Source: DATLGD01 sp035540755
Lineage (GTDB): Bacteria; Actinomycetota; Actinomycetes; Mycobacteriales; SCTD01
Length of the DNA stretch: 58,621 nucleotides
Assembly: GCA_035540755.1 (NCBI GenBank)
Contig: DATLGD010000049.1
Location: 1 to 58,621 of the forward strand
Direction: 5' to 3'
Shown: positions 18,719-27,317 of the stretch, piece after piece
Layout of the letters: the number at the start of each line of letters is the position of its first letter
Numbering within the stretch: position 1 is the stretch's first letter
Position numbers and translations under genes: made by a program
Notes under the pieces: model-generated
What the model saw: only the letters and a program-made list of their open reading frames with translations
Databases searched by the model: none
What the model was told of the DNA's origin: nothing

Positions 18719-20128
18719 TCACGCCGCGGCGGCGGCCGGCTGCTCGCGCTCGACGCGCAGGTCGTAGCGGCCGTCGGCGGCGTCGACGAACTCCTCGAAG
18801 ACGCGCGGCGGGAGCGGGCCGGGCACCGGGTGCCGGGCCGGCCAGGCCTTCAGCGCGTCGTCGTACTTCGCGAACTGCGCGAAGTCCTTGGGGAACTCCT
18901 CGGGCGTCGTGCCGAGCCAGCGCCCGTGTCGGCGGGCCCGTCGCAGGACCTCCTCCCACGCGTCCGCCGACGGCAGGCCGGGGGCCTCGACGCCGTGCTG
19001 GAAGAGCATCAGCCCGATGTCGTCGAACGGCTCGCGGTCGTCCAGGTAGGCCAGGACCGCGTCCAGCGACGGCTGCATGTTGAACTCCATCCAGAACGGC
19101 ACGGAGCCGGTCCGGAGCGTCCAGTGCGGCTCCATCAGCGCGAACGACGAGGCGGCCAGCCGGTTGCCGGGGATGCCGCGCTTGCGGTACTGCTCGCGCC
19201 AGAAGTCCGCCACCAGCGGGCTGAGGGACTGCGGCTCGGGGAAGCGCAGGCGGACGATGCGGTAGCGCCGCTCGGCGGCGATCCGGCGCAGGTCGTGCAT
19301 CAGGCTCTTCTCGAAGCCCCACTCGGCCTCGGGCATGCGCTCGGTCACCTCGGGCCCGTCCCAGCGGCGGTGCGGCGAGTCGTGCCGCTCCAGGTACTCG
19401 GCGATGCGCTCGCTGCCCTCGTGGAACTCCTGCTCCGTGGCGCCGCCGACCGCCCCGTGTTGGAACACGTGCCGGTCGTTGACCCGGTGCACGCCCCAGT
19501 CCTGCTCGCAGTCGACGACGTAGAGCGTGCCGCCCGGCGGCAGGTGCTCGGCCAGCCACTGCTCGTAGGCCGCGGACAGGCGCCGGCGCTTGACCCGGAA
19601 GTAGGTCATGGTGCGGATCATGAGTCGGTCCTGGTTGGCGTCGTGCATGTGGTGCAGCTGCACGTCCGGGTTCCGCTCGAGCAGCTCGCGACCCGGCTCG
19701 AGGCCGAGCCGCATCGCCTCCTTCGGCTCGTCGGGGTGCACCGACTGCCGGATCGGGACCAGCGAGGTCTGCGGCAGCCACGGGATGCCCAGCAGCGACC
19801 ACAGGTGGTTGGCGGCACCGTTCGACGAGCCGATCGCCACGGCCGGGTACTGCCGCTGCGGGTACTCCTCGACCGTCCAGCGGTCGATCTTCCCGATGTC
19901 CATGTCGGGGACCTGCTTCTCCGGTCGCGACTCCTGCCAGCCGCTGAAGATGTAGAGGGCGCGCCGCAGCTTCCAGGGCAGGACGTCGGCGTGCCGCACG
20001 GGCAGCTTCAGCAGCGGCGACTCGCCCATCGCGGAGAACGGCTCCCCCCGCAGCGACGCGCCCAGCGCGCGGACCATCGCGGTCGCGGAGTCGAAGTTGG
20101 CCACGAACTGGGGGGGTGTGTTCTTCAC
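18719..20128 (-). CDS. Conserved hypothetical protein with a GSSNG motif, 469 aa
   Basis: I cannot name this family. It is a soluble protein rich in Trp, His and Arg. AVAIGSSNGAANHLW (GSSNG at residues 100-104) resembles a Ser-hydrolase elbow. Later segments include LHHMHDANQDRLMIRTMTYF and VVDCEQDWGVHRVNDRHVFQ. The GTG start overlaps the stop of the hydrolase gene upstream (GTGA) and has GGAGGA before it, so the two are translationally coupled. The operon order (SDR, hydrolase, this protein, membrane hydrolase) suggests lipid or ester metabolism. Confidence 0.7.
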   Translation of the reverse strand: MKNTPPQFVANFDSATAMVRALGASLRGEPFSAMGESPLLKLPVRHADVLPWKLRRALYIFSGWQESRPEKQVPDMDIGKIDRWTVEEYPQRQYPAVAIGSSNGAANHLWSLLGIPWLPQTSLVPIRQSVHPDEPKEAMRLGLEPGRELLERNPDVQLHHMHDANQDRLMIRTMTYFRVKRRRLSAAYEQWLAEHLPPGGTLYVVDCEQDWGVHRVNDRHVFQHGAVGGATEQEFHEGSERIAEYLERHDSPHRRWDGPEVTERMPEAEWGFEKSLMHDLRRIAAERRYRIVRLRFPEPQSLSPLVADFWREQYRKRGIPGNRLAASSFALMEPHWTLRTGSVPFWMEFNMQPSLDAVLAYLDDREPFDDIGLMLFQHGVEAPGLPSADAWEEVLRRARRHGRWLGTTPEEFPKDFAQFAKYDDALKAWPARHPVPGPLPPRVFEEFVDAADGRYDLRVEREQPAAAAA

Positions 20129-20919
20129 CGGTCCTCCTCGAGGAAGCGTCGGACGGCCTCGGGAAGCGCATCGGGCGCGTCGAAGGCCATGGCGTGCGGG
20201 ACGTCGGGCAGCACCTGGAGCCGCCCGTGCGGCAGCAGGCGGGCGACCTCCTGTGCCCAGCCCGCCGTCACGATCGGGTCGGCGGTGCCGCGCAGCACCA
20301 GGCTCGGCGCCGCGAGGTGCGGGAGCCGGTCCTCGGGACGGTCGCGCAGCGCCGCCGCCACGGTGCGCGCCGACCGGCGGATCCCGGCGCGCGCGTACTG
20401 GCGGACGAGCAGCCGCTTCAGCGCCCGTGACTGCGTCTGCGACTCCCGCTGCCAGCGTCGGAGCGTCTCGGGCAGTGAGCGTGCGGTGGGGTCCATCGTC
20501 GGTGCGGCCAGCACCAGCCGCTCGGCCAGCCGTGGGCGCCGCAGCGCCAGCTCGGTGACCACCTGGGTGCCGAAGGAGTTGCCGACGAACACCGCGGACG
20601 TCAGGCCGACGGCGTCCGCCCAGCTCCCCAGGGCCGCACCGAGGCCGACGACGCTCACCTCGTCGCCGGCCGCGGTGCTGCGCCCGTACCCGGGGAGGTC
20701 GGGCGCGAGGACCCGGTAGCGGTCGCCCAGCCGCGCGGCGGTCGGGACCACGAAGTCGCCGGCGACGACCAGGCCGTGCACCAGCACGACGGTCGGCGCG
20801 TCGACGCCGTCCCCGCGCCACTCCCGGGTGAGCATGCGCGAGCCGTCGACCGTGACCTCGCGGTCCGGCAGCCGGGCGGCGCTCCGACCCGGGATGCGCG
20901 TGGCAGTCTGCACGCTCAC
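20125..20919 (-). CDS. Alpha/beta hydrolase, 264 aa
   Basis: A standard alpha/beta-hydrolase fold: oxyanion segment VLVHGLVVAG, nucleophile elbow FVGNSFGTQVV (GNSFG), Asp in RGTADPIV and His in PDVPHAMAFD. The GNSFG form occurs in C-C bond hydrolases and esterases of aromatic and steroid degradation, but the substrate cannot be read from sequence. The GTG at 20919 overlaps the stop of the upstream SDR gene, and its own stop overlaps the next GTG. It is therefore an internal member of a tightly coupled operon. Confidence 0.82.
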   Translation of the reverse strand: MSVQTATRIPGRSAARLPDREVTVDGSRMLTREWRGDGVDAPTVVLVHGLVVAGDFVVPTAARLGDRYRVLAPDLPGYGRSTAAGDEVSVVGLGAALGSWADAVGLTSAVFVGNSFGTQVVTELALRRPRLAERLVLAAPTMDPTARSLPETLRRWQRESQTQSRALKRLLVRQYARAGIRRSARTVAAALRDRPEDRLPHLAAPSLVLRGTADPIVTAGWAQEVARLLPHGRLQVLPDVPHAMAFDAPDALPEAVRRFLEEDR

Positions 20920-21872
20920 CGCAGCCGCCGCAGGAACAGGGCCGGCAGCGCCAGGCCGGCGCCGGCGAGCGCCACCCGGCGCGCGGTCGGCGCGGCACCG
21001 CCGTCCTTCCAGCCGCCCCGGGTGGTCGCCCCGCGCGGCAGCGTCGTGAACAGGTTCCCGTCGGTGGGCTCGGCGGCGGCGTCGGTGAAGTGGTCGCGCC
21101 GCACCACCGCCGCGGTGACGCGCTCCGACAGCCGGCGAGCCACGGCGTGCTGCACCGTCATGAGCCGGGTGGCCGCGCCGACATGCACCTCGTCGCGCGG
21201 CCGCCGCGCCGTCCGCACGATCACCGCGGCGACCCGCTCGGGGGTGTAGGTCGGACGCAACGGCTTCAGCGCCCAGCCGGTGTGGTTCGCCGCCGAGTCG
21301 AACAGCGGGGTGTCGACGGCGCCGACCAGCACCGTGCACACGCGGACGCCCGGGGCGTCGCGCAGCTCCTGGCGCAGGCACGCCGACAGGGCCCGGACCG
21401 CGTGCTTGCTCATGACGTACGCCGTCTGGTACGGGCTCGGCAGGACGCTGAGCACCGAGCCGACGTCGATCAGCACCCCTTCGCCCTGGTCGCGCATCTG
21501 GGGCAGCACCGCCCGCGCTCCGTGCAGCTGGCCGAGGGCGTTGACCTCGAGGACGCGTCGCGCCACCTCGGCCGGCTCCTCGCCGAAGCGCGAGAAGGCG
21601 TTGACGGCGGCGTTGTTCACCCACACGTCGATCCGCCCCCACTGCTCGACCGCGCGTGCCGCCAGTCGGCTGACGGCGTCGGCGTCGGTCACGTCGGTGG
21701 GCACCACCACCGCCTCACCGCCGCGCTGCCGGCACAGCTCGGCGAGCCGCTCGAGCTCGCCCTCCCGTCGGGCGGCCAGCGCCACCTTCGCGCCTCCGGT
21801 GGCGAAGGCGAGCGCGGTCGCGCGGCCGATGCCGCTCGACGCGCCGGTGACGACGGCGACAGGTGTGCTCAT
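20916..21872 (-). CDS. Short-chain dehydrogenase/reductase with C-terminal membrane anchor, 318 aa
   Basis: A classical SDR: TGASSGIGRATA cofactor loop, NNAAVNAFSRFG, catalytic Ser in VGSVLS and YVMSK (Tyr/Lys). After residue about 250 comes an extra tail that ends in a hydrophobic helix and LFLRRLR, likely a membrane anchor. This layout is common among actinobacterial SDRs acting on lipids. It is the first gene of the minus-strand operon. A good GGGAGGA site precedes the ATG, and 168 bp separate it from the divergent ACP gene. Confidence 0.82.
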   Translation of the reverse strand: MSTPVAVVTGASSGIGRATALAFATGGAKVALAARREGELERLAELCRQRGGEAVVVPTDVTDADAVSRLAARAVEQWGRIDVWVNNAAVNAFSRFGEEPAEVARRVLEVNALGQLHGARAVLPQMRDQGEGVLIDVGSVLSVLPSPYQTAYVMSKHAVRALSACLRQELRDAPGVRVCTVLVGAVDTPLFDSAANHTGWALKPLRPTYTPERVAAVIVRTARRPRDEVHVGAATRLMTVQHAVARRLSERVTAAVVRRDHFTDAAAEPTDGNLFTTLPRGATTRGGWKDGGAAPTARRVALAGAGLALPALFLRRLR

Positions 21873-22027
21873 GGTGTCCTCCCGAGTTGGCCTCGTACGA
21901 GCCGTGCCCGCCCCGCTACGACGGACACGACGAGGACATGTCGATGCCGCGGCGGTCGGTTGAAGGCGTCCGCCCCCGCCGGGAGCAGGAGGCCCGCGTG
22001 CGGCGTGCCGCTCGCCGCGTGCGGGGC

Positions 22028-22033
22028 TAGCCT
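22028..22033 (+). promoter_or_regulatory. Leaderless -10 box (TAGCCT) for the first ACP gene
   Basis: TAGCCT lies 7 nt before the ATG at 22041, and no ribosome-binding site is seen between them. A GACATGTC palindrome at 21935-21942 lies in the same 168-bp divergent region. No clear -35 is visible. Confidence 0.5.
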
Positions 22034-22040
22034 TCGCGCC

Positions 22041-22292
22041 ATGGAGCGCGCCGAGGTGATGCAGGTCCTGCGGGACAAGGCGGTCGAGATGCTCGAGGTC
22101 GAGGCCGAGCAGGTGCAGGAGGACAAGTCCTTCGTCGACGACCTGCAGGTCGACTCGCTGTCGCTGGTCGAGCTGACCATGGACCTCGAGGACTCGCTCG
22201 GCATCGAGCTTCCCGAGGAGGAGCTGGCCGACGTCAAGACGATCGGCGCCTTCGTCGACGTGATCCTCGCGAAGGCCAACGCGGCCGCGTGA
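22041..22292 (+). CDS. Acyl carrier protein 1
   Basis: An 83-residue acidic carrier protein. The phosphopantetheine attachment site is LQVDSLSLVEL (Ser of DSL), followed by the usual helix-II acidic residues. Its stop overlaps the GTG of a FabI-type reductase, so carrier and enoyl reductase are coupled. A second ACP with a clearly related N-terminus (M/V-x-R-x-E-V) is at 32671-32916, also next to a FabI paralogue. It is probably a dedicated carrier rather than the housekeeping acpP. Confidence 0.9.
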   Translation: MERAEVMQVLRDKAVEMLEVEAEQVQEDKSFVDDLQVDSLSLVELTMDLEDSLGIELPEEELADVKTIGAFVDVILAKANAAA

Positions 22293-23053
22293 TCCTCGCC
22301 GGCAAGCGGCTGCTCGTGACCGGCGTCCTCACCGACCGCTCGATCGCCTACGGCGTGGCCCGGCTGGCGGCCGAGCAGGGCGCCACCGTGGTGCTCAGCA
22401 GCTTCGGCCGCCCGATGTCGCTGACCAGGCGGGTCGCCCGCCGGCTGCCCGGCGAGCCGCCCGTCGTCGAGCTCGACGTGACCAGCGAGACCGACCTCGC
22501 GGCGCTGCCCGACCGCCTGCGCGAGCACGTCGACGGCCTCGACGGCGTGCTGCACGCGATCGGCTTCGCGCCGCCGTCCGCCCTGGGCTCGGGCCTGCTC
22601 GACACCTCCTGGGAGGACGTCGGCACCGCGCTGCAGGTCTCCACCTGGTCCTTCGCCGCGCTCGCCCGGGCCTGCCTGCCGCTGCTGTCCGACGACGCCT
22701 CCTACGTGGGGCTCGACTTCGACGCCCGGGTCGCCTGGCCGTCCTACGACTGGATGGGTGTGGCCAAGGCCGGGCTCGAGTCGGCCTGCCGCTACCTCGC
22801 CCGCGACCTGGGCCCGCGCGGGGTGCGCGTCAACCTCGTCGCCGCGGGTCCGCTCAGGACGATGGCCGCCCGGTCGGTGCCGGGCTTCGCGCAGTTCGAG
22901 GCCGTCTGGGACGAGCGCGCCCCGCTGGGCTGGGACGTCACCGACGCCGAGCCGGTCGCCCGCGCGTGCGTCGCCCTGCTGTCGGACTGGTTCCCCAAGA
23001 CCACCGGCACCACGGTGTACGTCGACGGAGGCTTCAGCGCCATCGGGGTCTAG
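22289..23053 (+). CDS. fabI: Enoyl-ACP reductase, FabI/InhA type (catalytic residues intact)
   Basis: An NADH-dependent reductase of trans-2-enoyl-ACP, 254 residues. The cofactor loop TGVLTDRSIAYGVA matches InhA. The active-site trio corresponding to InhA Phe149, Tyr158 and Lys165 is present as Phe144, Tyr153 and Lys160 (GLDFDARVAWPSYDWMGVAK). RVNLVAAGP and YVDGGFSAIGV are family hallmarks. It is coupled by GTGA overlap to ACP 1. Compare the paralogue at 31896-32669, where all three residues are replaced. Confidence 0.9.
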   Translation: MILAGKRLLVTGVLTDRSIAYGVARLAAEQGATVVLSSFGRPMSLTRRVARRLPGEPPVVELDVTSETDLAALPDRLREHVDGLDGVLHAIGFAPPSALGSGLLDTSWEDVGTALQVSTWSFAALARACLPLLSDDASYVGLDFDARVAWPSYDWMGVAKAGLESACRYLARDLGPRGVRVNLVAAGPLRTMAARSVPGFAQFEAVWDERAPLGWDVTDAEPVARACVALLSDWFPKTTGTTVYVDGGFSAIGV

Positions 23054-23136
23054 GGCCCGGCGCCGCGCCGTTTCGGCGGCTGCCGCCCGGGGAGGTGCGA
23101 CGGGGAGGACCACGACCCGTCGAGAGGCGCTCCACC

Positions 23137-24318
23137 ATGAAGGCAGTCACCTGGCACGGCAAGCGCGACATCCGCGTCGAGGACGTCCCGGACCCGGTGA
23201 TCCAGGAGCCGACCGACGCCATCGTCCGGATGACGACGACGAACCTGTGCGGCTCCGACCTCCACCTCTACGAGGTGCTGGGCGCCTTCATGGACGCCGG
23301 TGACGTCCTCGGGCACGAGCCGATGGGCATCGTCGAGGAGGTCGGCAGCGCCGTCACGAACCTGAAGAAGGGCGACCGCGTCGTCATCCCGTTCCAGATG
23401 TCGTGCGGCTCGTGCTTCAGCTGCGACCTCCAGCTCTACACCCAGTGCGAGACGACGCAGGTGCGCACGCACGGCACCGGAGCGGCGCTGTTCGGCTACT
23501 CCAAGCTCTACGGCCAGGTGCCCGGCGGCCAGGCGGAGTACCTGCGCGTGCCGCAGGCGCAGTTCACCCACATCCGGGTGCCGGAGGGCCCGCCGGACGA
23601 GCGCTTCGTGTACCTGTCCGACGTGCTGCCCACCGCGTGGCAGGCCGTCGAGTACGCCGCCGTCCCGGACGGCGGCACCCTCGCGGTGATCGGTCTCGGG
23701 CCGATCGGCGACATGGCCGCCCGCATCGGCCTGCACAAGGGCTTCCGCGTGATCGGCATCGACCTCGTGCCCGAGCGCCTGCAGCGGGCGCGCGAGCGCG
23801 GCGTCGAGGTGCTCGACCTGACCGAGCACGGCGACGGGCTCGGCGACGTCGTCCGCGAGCTCACCGATGGCCGCGGGCCGGACTCCGTCGTCGACGCCGT
23901 CGGCATGGAGGCGCACGGCTCCCCGGTCAACAAGACCATCCAGACGATGGCCTCGCTCATGCCGGACTTCCTCGCCGGCCCGATGATGGAGAAGGCCGGT
24001 GTCGACCGGCTGGCCGCCCTCTACTCCTCGATCGACATGGTCCGCCGCGGCGGCACCGTCTCGCTGTCGGGCGTGTACGGCGGAGCGGCCAGCCCGATGC
24101 CGCTGCTGCAGATGTTCGACAAGCAGATCCAGTTCCGGATGGGCCAGGCCAACGTCAAGAAGTGGGTCGACGACCTGATGCCGCTGCTCACCGACGACGA
24201 CCCGCTCGGCGTCGACACCTTCCACACCCACGCGCTGCCGCTGTCCGAGGCGCCGTCGGCCTACGAGAAGTTCCAGAAGAAGGAGGACGGCTACGTGAAG
24301 GTGATCTTCAAGCCGTAG
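23137..24318 (+). CDS. Zinc-dependent alcohol dehydrogenase, MDR superfamily
   Basis: A 393-residue medium-chain dehydrogenase. The catalytic zinc site shows as NLCGSDLHLYE and GHEPMGIVEEVG. The structural zinc loop has CGSCFSCDLQLYTQCE, and the NAD loop is IGLGPIGDMAARIG. Length and the long loop with GAALFGYSKLYGQVPGGQAEYLRVP resemble glutathione-independent formaldehyde-dehydrogenase-like members. The ATG follows AGAGG. It is 83 nt behind fabI and may share transcription. Its end overlaps the convergent transporter by 11 nt. Confidence 0.85.
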   Translation: MKAVTWHGKRDIRVEDVPDPVIQEPTDAIVRMTTTNLCGSDLHLYEVLGAFMDAGDVLGHEPMGIVEEVGSAVTNLKKGDRVVIPFQMSCGSCFSCDLQLYTQCETTQVRTHGTGAALFGYSKLYGQVPGGQAEYLRVPQAQFTHIRVPEGPPDERFVYLSDVLPTAWQAVEYAAVPDGGTLAVIGLGPIGDMAARIGLHKGFRVIGIDLVPERLQRARERGVEVLDLTEHGDGLGDVVRELTDGRGPDSVVDAVGMEAHGSPVNKTIQTMASLMPDFLAGPMMEKAGVDRLAALYSSIDMVRRGGTVSLSGVYGGAASPMPLLQMFDKQIQFRMGQANVKKWVDDLMPLLTDDDPLGVDTFHTHALPLSEAPSAYEKFQKKEDGYVKVIFKP

Positions 24319-25039
24319 CCGGGCGGCAGCACCCGTCGTCGCAGCCCGGCCCGCACCCGCAGCTGCTGCCGACCACGGCGTCCGGTGCGGTGAGCAGCAC
24401 GGCGACCGGTGTGCAGCAGGTGTCGCCCTGCAGCGCCTTGATCCCCTCGCGGACCGCGACGGCGGCGATGACGAGCGCGGCGACGGGGTCGGCCCAGGTC
24501 AGCCCGAGCAGGCTGTTGAGCAGCAGGCCGACGAGCAGCACGCCGGACAGGGCCGCGCAGATCAGCGTCTGCTTGCTGTCGGCGACGACGCTGGCCGAGC
24601 CGAGCTCACGGCCGGTCCGGCGCTCGAACCACGACAGGCCCGGCATGACGGCCAGGCTGACCGCGGCCAGCGCGATCCCGACCGTGCTGGGCTGTGGCTC
24701 GGCGGCGCCGAGCAGCGCCCGGAAGGCGTCGACGGTGACGAACGCGGCGAGGGCGAAGAACGAGCAGCCGACGACGCGCAGCGCCGTGTGCTCGCGGTCG
24801 GCGTGGTCGCGCCCGCCGGCGAACTGCCAGGCGATCGCCGCGGCCGACAGCACCTCGACGACGCTGTCGAGCCCGAACCCGATCAGCGCCGCCGACGACG
24901 CCGCGGCGCCGGCCCACAGCGCGACGACGGCCTCGACGGCGTTGTAGCTGATGGTCGCGGCCACCACGAGCCGCACGCGCCGGTGCAGGACCGCGGCGCG
25001 GGCGGCGCCGGGACCGGCGATGGGACGGGCGGTCGTCAC
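24308..25039 (-). CDS. Cation transporter (CDF-like) with Cys-rich tail
   Basis: A 243-residue membrane protein with five or six helices. The segments GFGLDSVVEVLSAA and ASVVADSKQT resemble the metal-site helices of cation diffusion facilitators. The C-terminus is cysteine-rich (DTCCTP, then CGCGPGCDDGCC), suited to binding soft metals such as Cd, Pb or Zn. The GTG start overlaps the stop of the CmtR-like repressor (GTGA), so regulator and transporter form one unit. The exact ion is unknown. Confidence 0.75.
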   Translation of the reverse strand: MTTARPIAGPGAARAAVLHRRVRLVVAATISYNAVEAVVALWAGAAASSAALIGFGLDSVVEVLSAAAIAWQFAGGRDHADREHTALRVVGCSFFALAAFVTVDAFRALLGAAEPQPSTVGIALAAVSLAVMPGLSWFERRTGRELGSASVVADSKQTLICAALSGVLLVGLLLNSLLGLTWADPVAALVIAAVAVREGIKALQGDTCCTPVAVLLTAPDAVVGSSCGCGPGCDDGCCRPATA

Positions 25040-25353
25040 ACCCGGCCGTCCTCGTGCTCGGGGTCGACGGCGAGCACGACGCCGAGCAGGTCGGTCAAGG
25101 CGTGCCGCAGGCCCGGGTCGGCCAGCTCGTAGCGGGTCTGCCGGCCCTCCGGCACCCCGACGACCAGGCCGCACCCGCGCAGGCAGGTCAGGTGGTTGCT
25201 GGTGTTGCTGCGGGTGAGCCCCAGCCCGGCGGCCAGCTGGGCCGGGTACTGCGGCGCGTCCAGCAGTGCCAGCAGGATCCGGCAGCGGGTCGGGTCGGCG
25301 AGGGCCCGGCCGAGCCGGGTGATCGCGTCGAGGCGCGTGGCACTGGTCAGCAC
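25036..25353 (-). CDS. cmtR: ArsR-family metal-sensing repressor, CmtR-like
   Basis: A 105-residue winged-helix repressor closely resembling the Cd/Pb sensor CmtR of mycobacteria (ADPTRCRIL, LGLTRSNTSNHL, CLRGCGLVV). The two metal-binding cysteines of the recognition helix, Cys57 and Cys61, are present. The third CmtR ligand, Cys102, is absent: the tail has no cysteine. The gene probably represses itself and the transporter downstream. It appears leaderless, with a -10 TACTGT 7 nt before the GTG. Confidence 0.85.
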   Translation of the reverse strand: MLTSATRLDAITRLGRALADPTRCRILLALLDAPQYPAQLAAGLGLTRSNTSNHLTCLRGCGLVVGVPEGRQTRYELADPGLRHALTDLLGVVLAVDPEHEDGRV

Positions 25354-25360
25354 ACGCTGA

Positions 25361-25366
25361 ACAGTA
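25361..25366 (-). promoter_or_regulatory. Leaderless -10 box (TACTGT) and likely operator of the CmtR-like gene
   Basis: On the minus strand TACTGT stands 7 nt before the GTG start. It is flanked by two direct copies of TTCAG (CTGAAC on the plus strand), 18 bp apart from start to start. Repressor binding there would block the -10 directly. Confidence 0.5.
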
Positions 25367-25395
25367 CAGCAGCTCCTGAACCGTGCCGGGAGGGC

Positions 25396-26133
25396 TCAGG
25401 CGAGCTGCAGGGCGATCTCCCAGATCTCGGCCGACGCCTGCTCCTGCGCCTCGCTCTCGGCCGCGCTGAAGTCCTCGGTCAGCGGCCGGCGGGGGAGGGC
25501 ATCCCACACGTAGAGCAGCGAGACCGCGCGCATGCCGAACGCTGCAGCGGCGGAGAAGACCGCGGAGGCCTCCTGGTCGACCGCGAGGTGGCCGGCCTTC
25601 TGCCACTGCCGCAGGAGCGTGCTGCCGAGAGCCAGCCGGCTCGACGCGGTCACGGTCGAACCGCGGTGGGCGTAGACGCCGCGGGCGGCGAGCAGCGCCG
25701 CGGCCCGCGCCACCTTGCCGAGGTTTGCGGTCGCGGCCCGGCTCTGCCCGTAGTACTGCGAGGCCCCCTCGCCGACGGTGGCCCGCTCGGGCAGGACGAT
25801 GTCGCCGATCTGCAGCGACGGCGACAGCGCGCCGCAGGACGCCAGGTGCACGACGACCGGCGTGCCGCAGGCGCCGAGGACGTGCACCCGCTCCGCCGCG
25901 TGCGAGGCGCCGTGCACGACGCCGTACACGACCGGCACGTCGCCGGCCCAGCCGTGCCAGAGGTCGGGCAGGCCGAGCTCGCGCACGTCGGCGAGGGCGG
26001 GCAGCCGCCGCTCCAGGGCGTCCTGCCGCCACCAGGTGCTCTCGAGCGCCAGCAGCCGCGGCACCTCGTCCTCGGCCAGCCCGAGCAGGTCCATCCAGCC
26101 GGGCCGGTCCGCAGCGAGCGTCGAGGGGTCCAC
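25396..26133 (-). CDS. Nucleoside phosphorylase-like protein
   Basis: A soluble protein of about 245 residues that looks like the PNP/uridine phosphorylase superfamily: YGVVHGASHAAERVHVLGACG, HLASCGALSPSLQIGDIVLP and AVDQEASAVFSAAAAFGM, the equivalents of the phosphate loop and the purine/ribose E-x-E segment. The true substrate is uncertain. The start is doubtful: GTG at 26133 or TTG at 26175 (14 residues longer). It is divergent from an ABC importer, so the importer's cargo may be a nucleoside- or base-like compound. Confidence 0.65.
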   Translation of the reverse strand: MDPSTLAADRPGWMDLLGLAEDEVPRLLALESTWWRQDALERRLPALADVRELGLPDLWHGWAGDVPVVYGVVHGASHAAERVHVLGACGTPVVVHLASCGALSPSLQIGDIVLPERATVGEGASQYYGQSRAATANLGKVARAAALLAARGVYAHRGSTVTASSRLALGSTLLRQWQKAGHLAVDQEASAVFSAAAAFGMRAVSLLYVWDALPRRPLTEDFSAAESEAQEQASAEIWEIALQLA

Positions 26134-26252
26134 GACAGTGCATCCAACACGTTCGGCTGGCCGGCCGGCCGGCAATCCGATATGAACGTGCTTTGATGAC
26201 GCGCGCGCCTCGGCGACGCCTCCTGACCCTGCGACGTCCCCCGGAGCCCGAG

Positions 26253-27311
26253 ATGTCCCGCCCTGCCCTGTACCGCCAGCCGGCCGCCGGCCTGTCCCGC
26301 CGCGGCTTCCTCGGCCTCGGCGCCGGCGTCGGCGCGGCCGCCCTGCTGTCGGCCTGCGGGTCCGACGGCGGCGGCGCCACCGCCTCCCCGACCGGAGCTC
26401 CGACCGGCGCCGCCGCGCAGGAGGCGCTCGAGCCCTACACCGTGCGCACCTGCGTCTACGCCAAGAACCACGCGTCGTCGGCGCTGTACTGGCAGCAGTT
26501 CGCCCCCGAGGGCATCACCGTCGAGGTCACGCCGGTCGCCAGCGCGACCGAGATCCAGAACGCGCTCGAGGGCGGTCAGCTCGACTTCGGCCTGCTCGCC
26601 CCCTACACCCCTCTCATCGCGCTGTCGCAGGACCCGGGCGCGATCACCAGTCGCATCGTCGGGATGATCTCCCGCGGCGGCCTCGGCCTGTGCGGCAAGA
26701 AGGGCCTCGTCGAGAGCGTCGAGGACCTGCGCGGCAAGCGGATCGCCGTCCCGCCGCCCACCTTGCAGGTGCTCATCCTGAACGACGTCCTGCGCGAGGC
26801 CGGGCTCGAGCTCGGGCGCGACGTCGAGGCGGTGCCGCTCGGCTTCGCCGACCACGTCACCGCCTTCGCCCGCGGTGACGTCGACGCGTTCATGGGCTCC
26901 GAGCCGCCGGTCACCCAGGCCATCGTCGAGGCTGACGGCGTGCGGCTGCCCGAGGCCGGCCAGACCGCGGTCGGCGACTTCAACACCGCCAACTGGGCGT
27001 CGGCGCGGGTGCTCGAGGAGCGCCCCGACGTCGTGCGCGCCGTCTGCCGGATGCAGCGCGACGCGGCCGAGTTCCTCAGCCCGGGTGGCGAGAACGATCA
27101 GGAGCGCTGGCAGGAGCTCCTGGTCGACCAGTTCGGGTTCTCCGAGGCCGTGTACGAGGAGGTCCTCTCCAACGTCGGCGCCCGCTGGCGGTTCGACGAG
27201 GAGCGCGTCGCGCAGGTCGAGGGCGCCGCGCGGATGCTCGTGGAGCAGGGCGGCATCCCCAGCCAGCCCGACCTCGAGGTGCTGTACGCCCGCGAGTACT
27301 GGGAGGTCTGA
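26253..27311 (+). CDS. ABC transporter substrate-binding lipoprotein (SsuA/NMT1-like)
   Basis: A periplasmic-type binding protein anchored as a lipoprotein. The N-terminus combines a Tat motif (SRRGFL, residues 15-20) with a lipobox ending in Cys35 (LLSAC). The mature part (SATEIQNALEGGQLDFGLL, VEDLRGKRIAVPP) is typical of the nitrate/sulfonate/thiamine-precursor binding family. It has 352 residues from the ATG at 26253; an in-frame ATG at 26196 would spoil the signal. Permease and ATPase follow directly. The cargo is unknown. Confidence 0.85.
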   Translation: MSRPALYRQPAAGLSRRGFLGLGAGVGAAALLSACGSDGGGATASPTGAPTGAAAQEALEPYTVRTCVYAKNHASSALYWQQFAPEGITVEVTPVASATEIQNALEGGQLDFGLLAPYTPLIALSQDPGAITSRIVGMISRGGLGLCGKKGLVESVEDLRGKRIAVPPPTLQVLILNDVLREAGLELGRDVEAVPLGFADHVTAFARGDVDAFMGSEPPVTQAIVEADGVRLPEAGQTAVGDFNTANWASARVLEERPDVVRAVCRMQRDAAEFLSPGGENDQERWQELLVDQFGFSEAVYEEVLSNVGARWRFDEERVAQVEGAARMLVEQGGIPSQPDLEVLYAREYWEV

Positions 27312-27317
27312 CCGGCC

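Noticed and set aside
24308..26380. 690-codon minus-strand frame suggesting a large fused transporter
   Set aside because: Only the last 243 codons are transporter. The upstream part is a shadow of the ArsR and phosphorylase genes, and GTGA overlap at 25036-25039 marks the true start.
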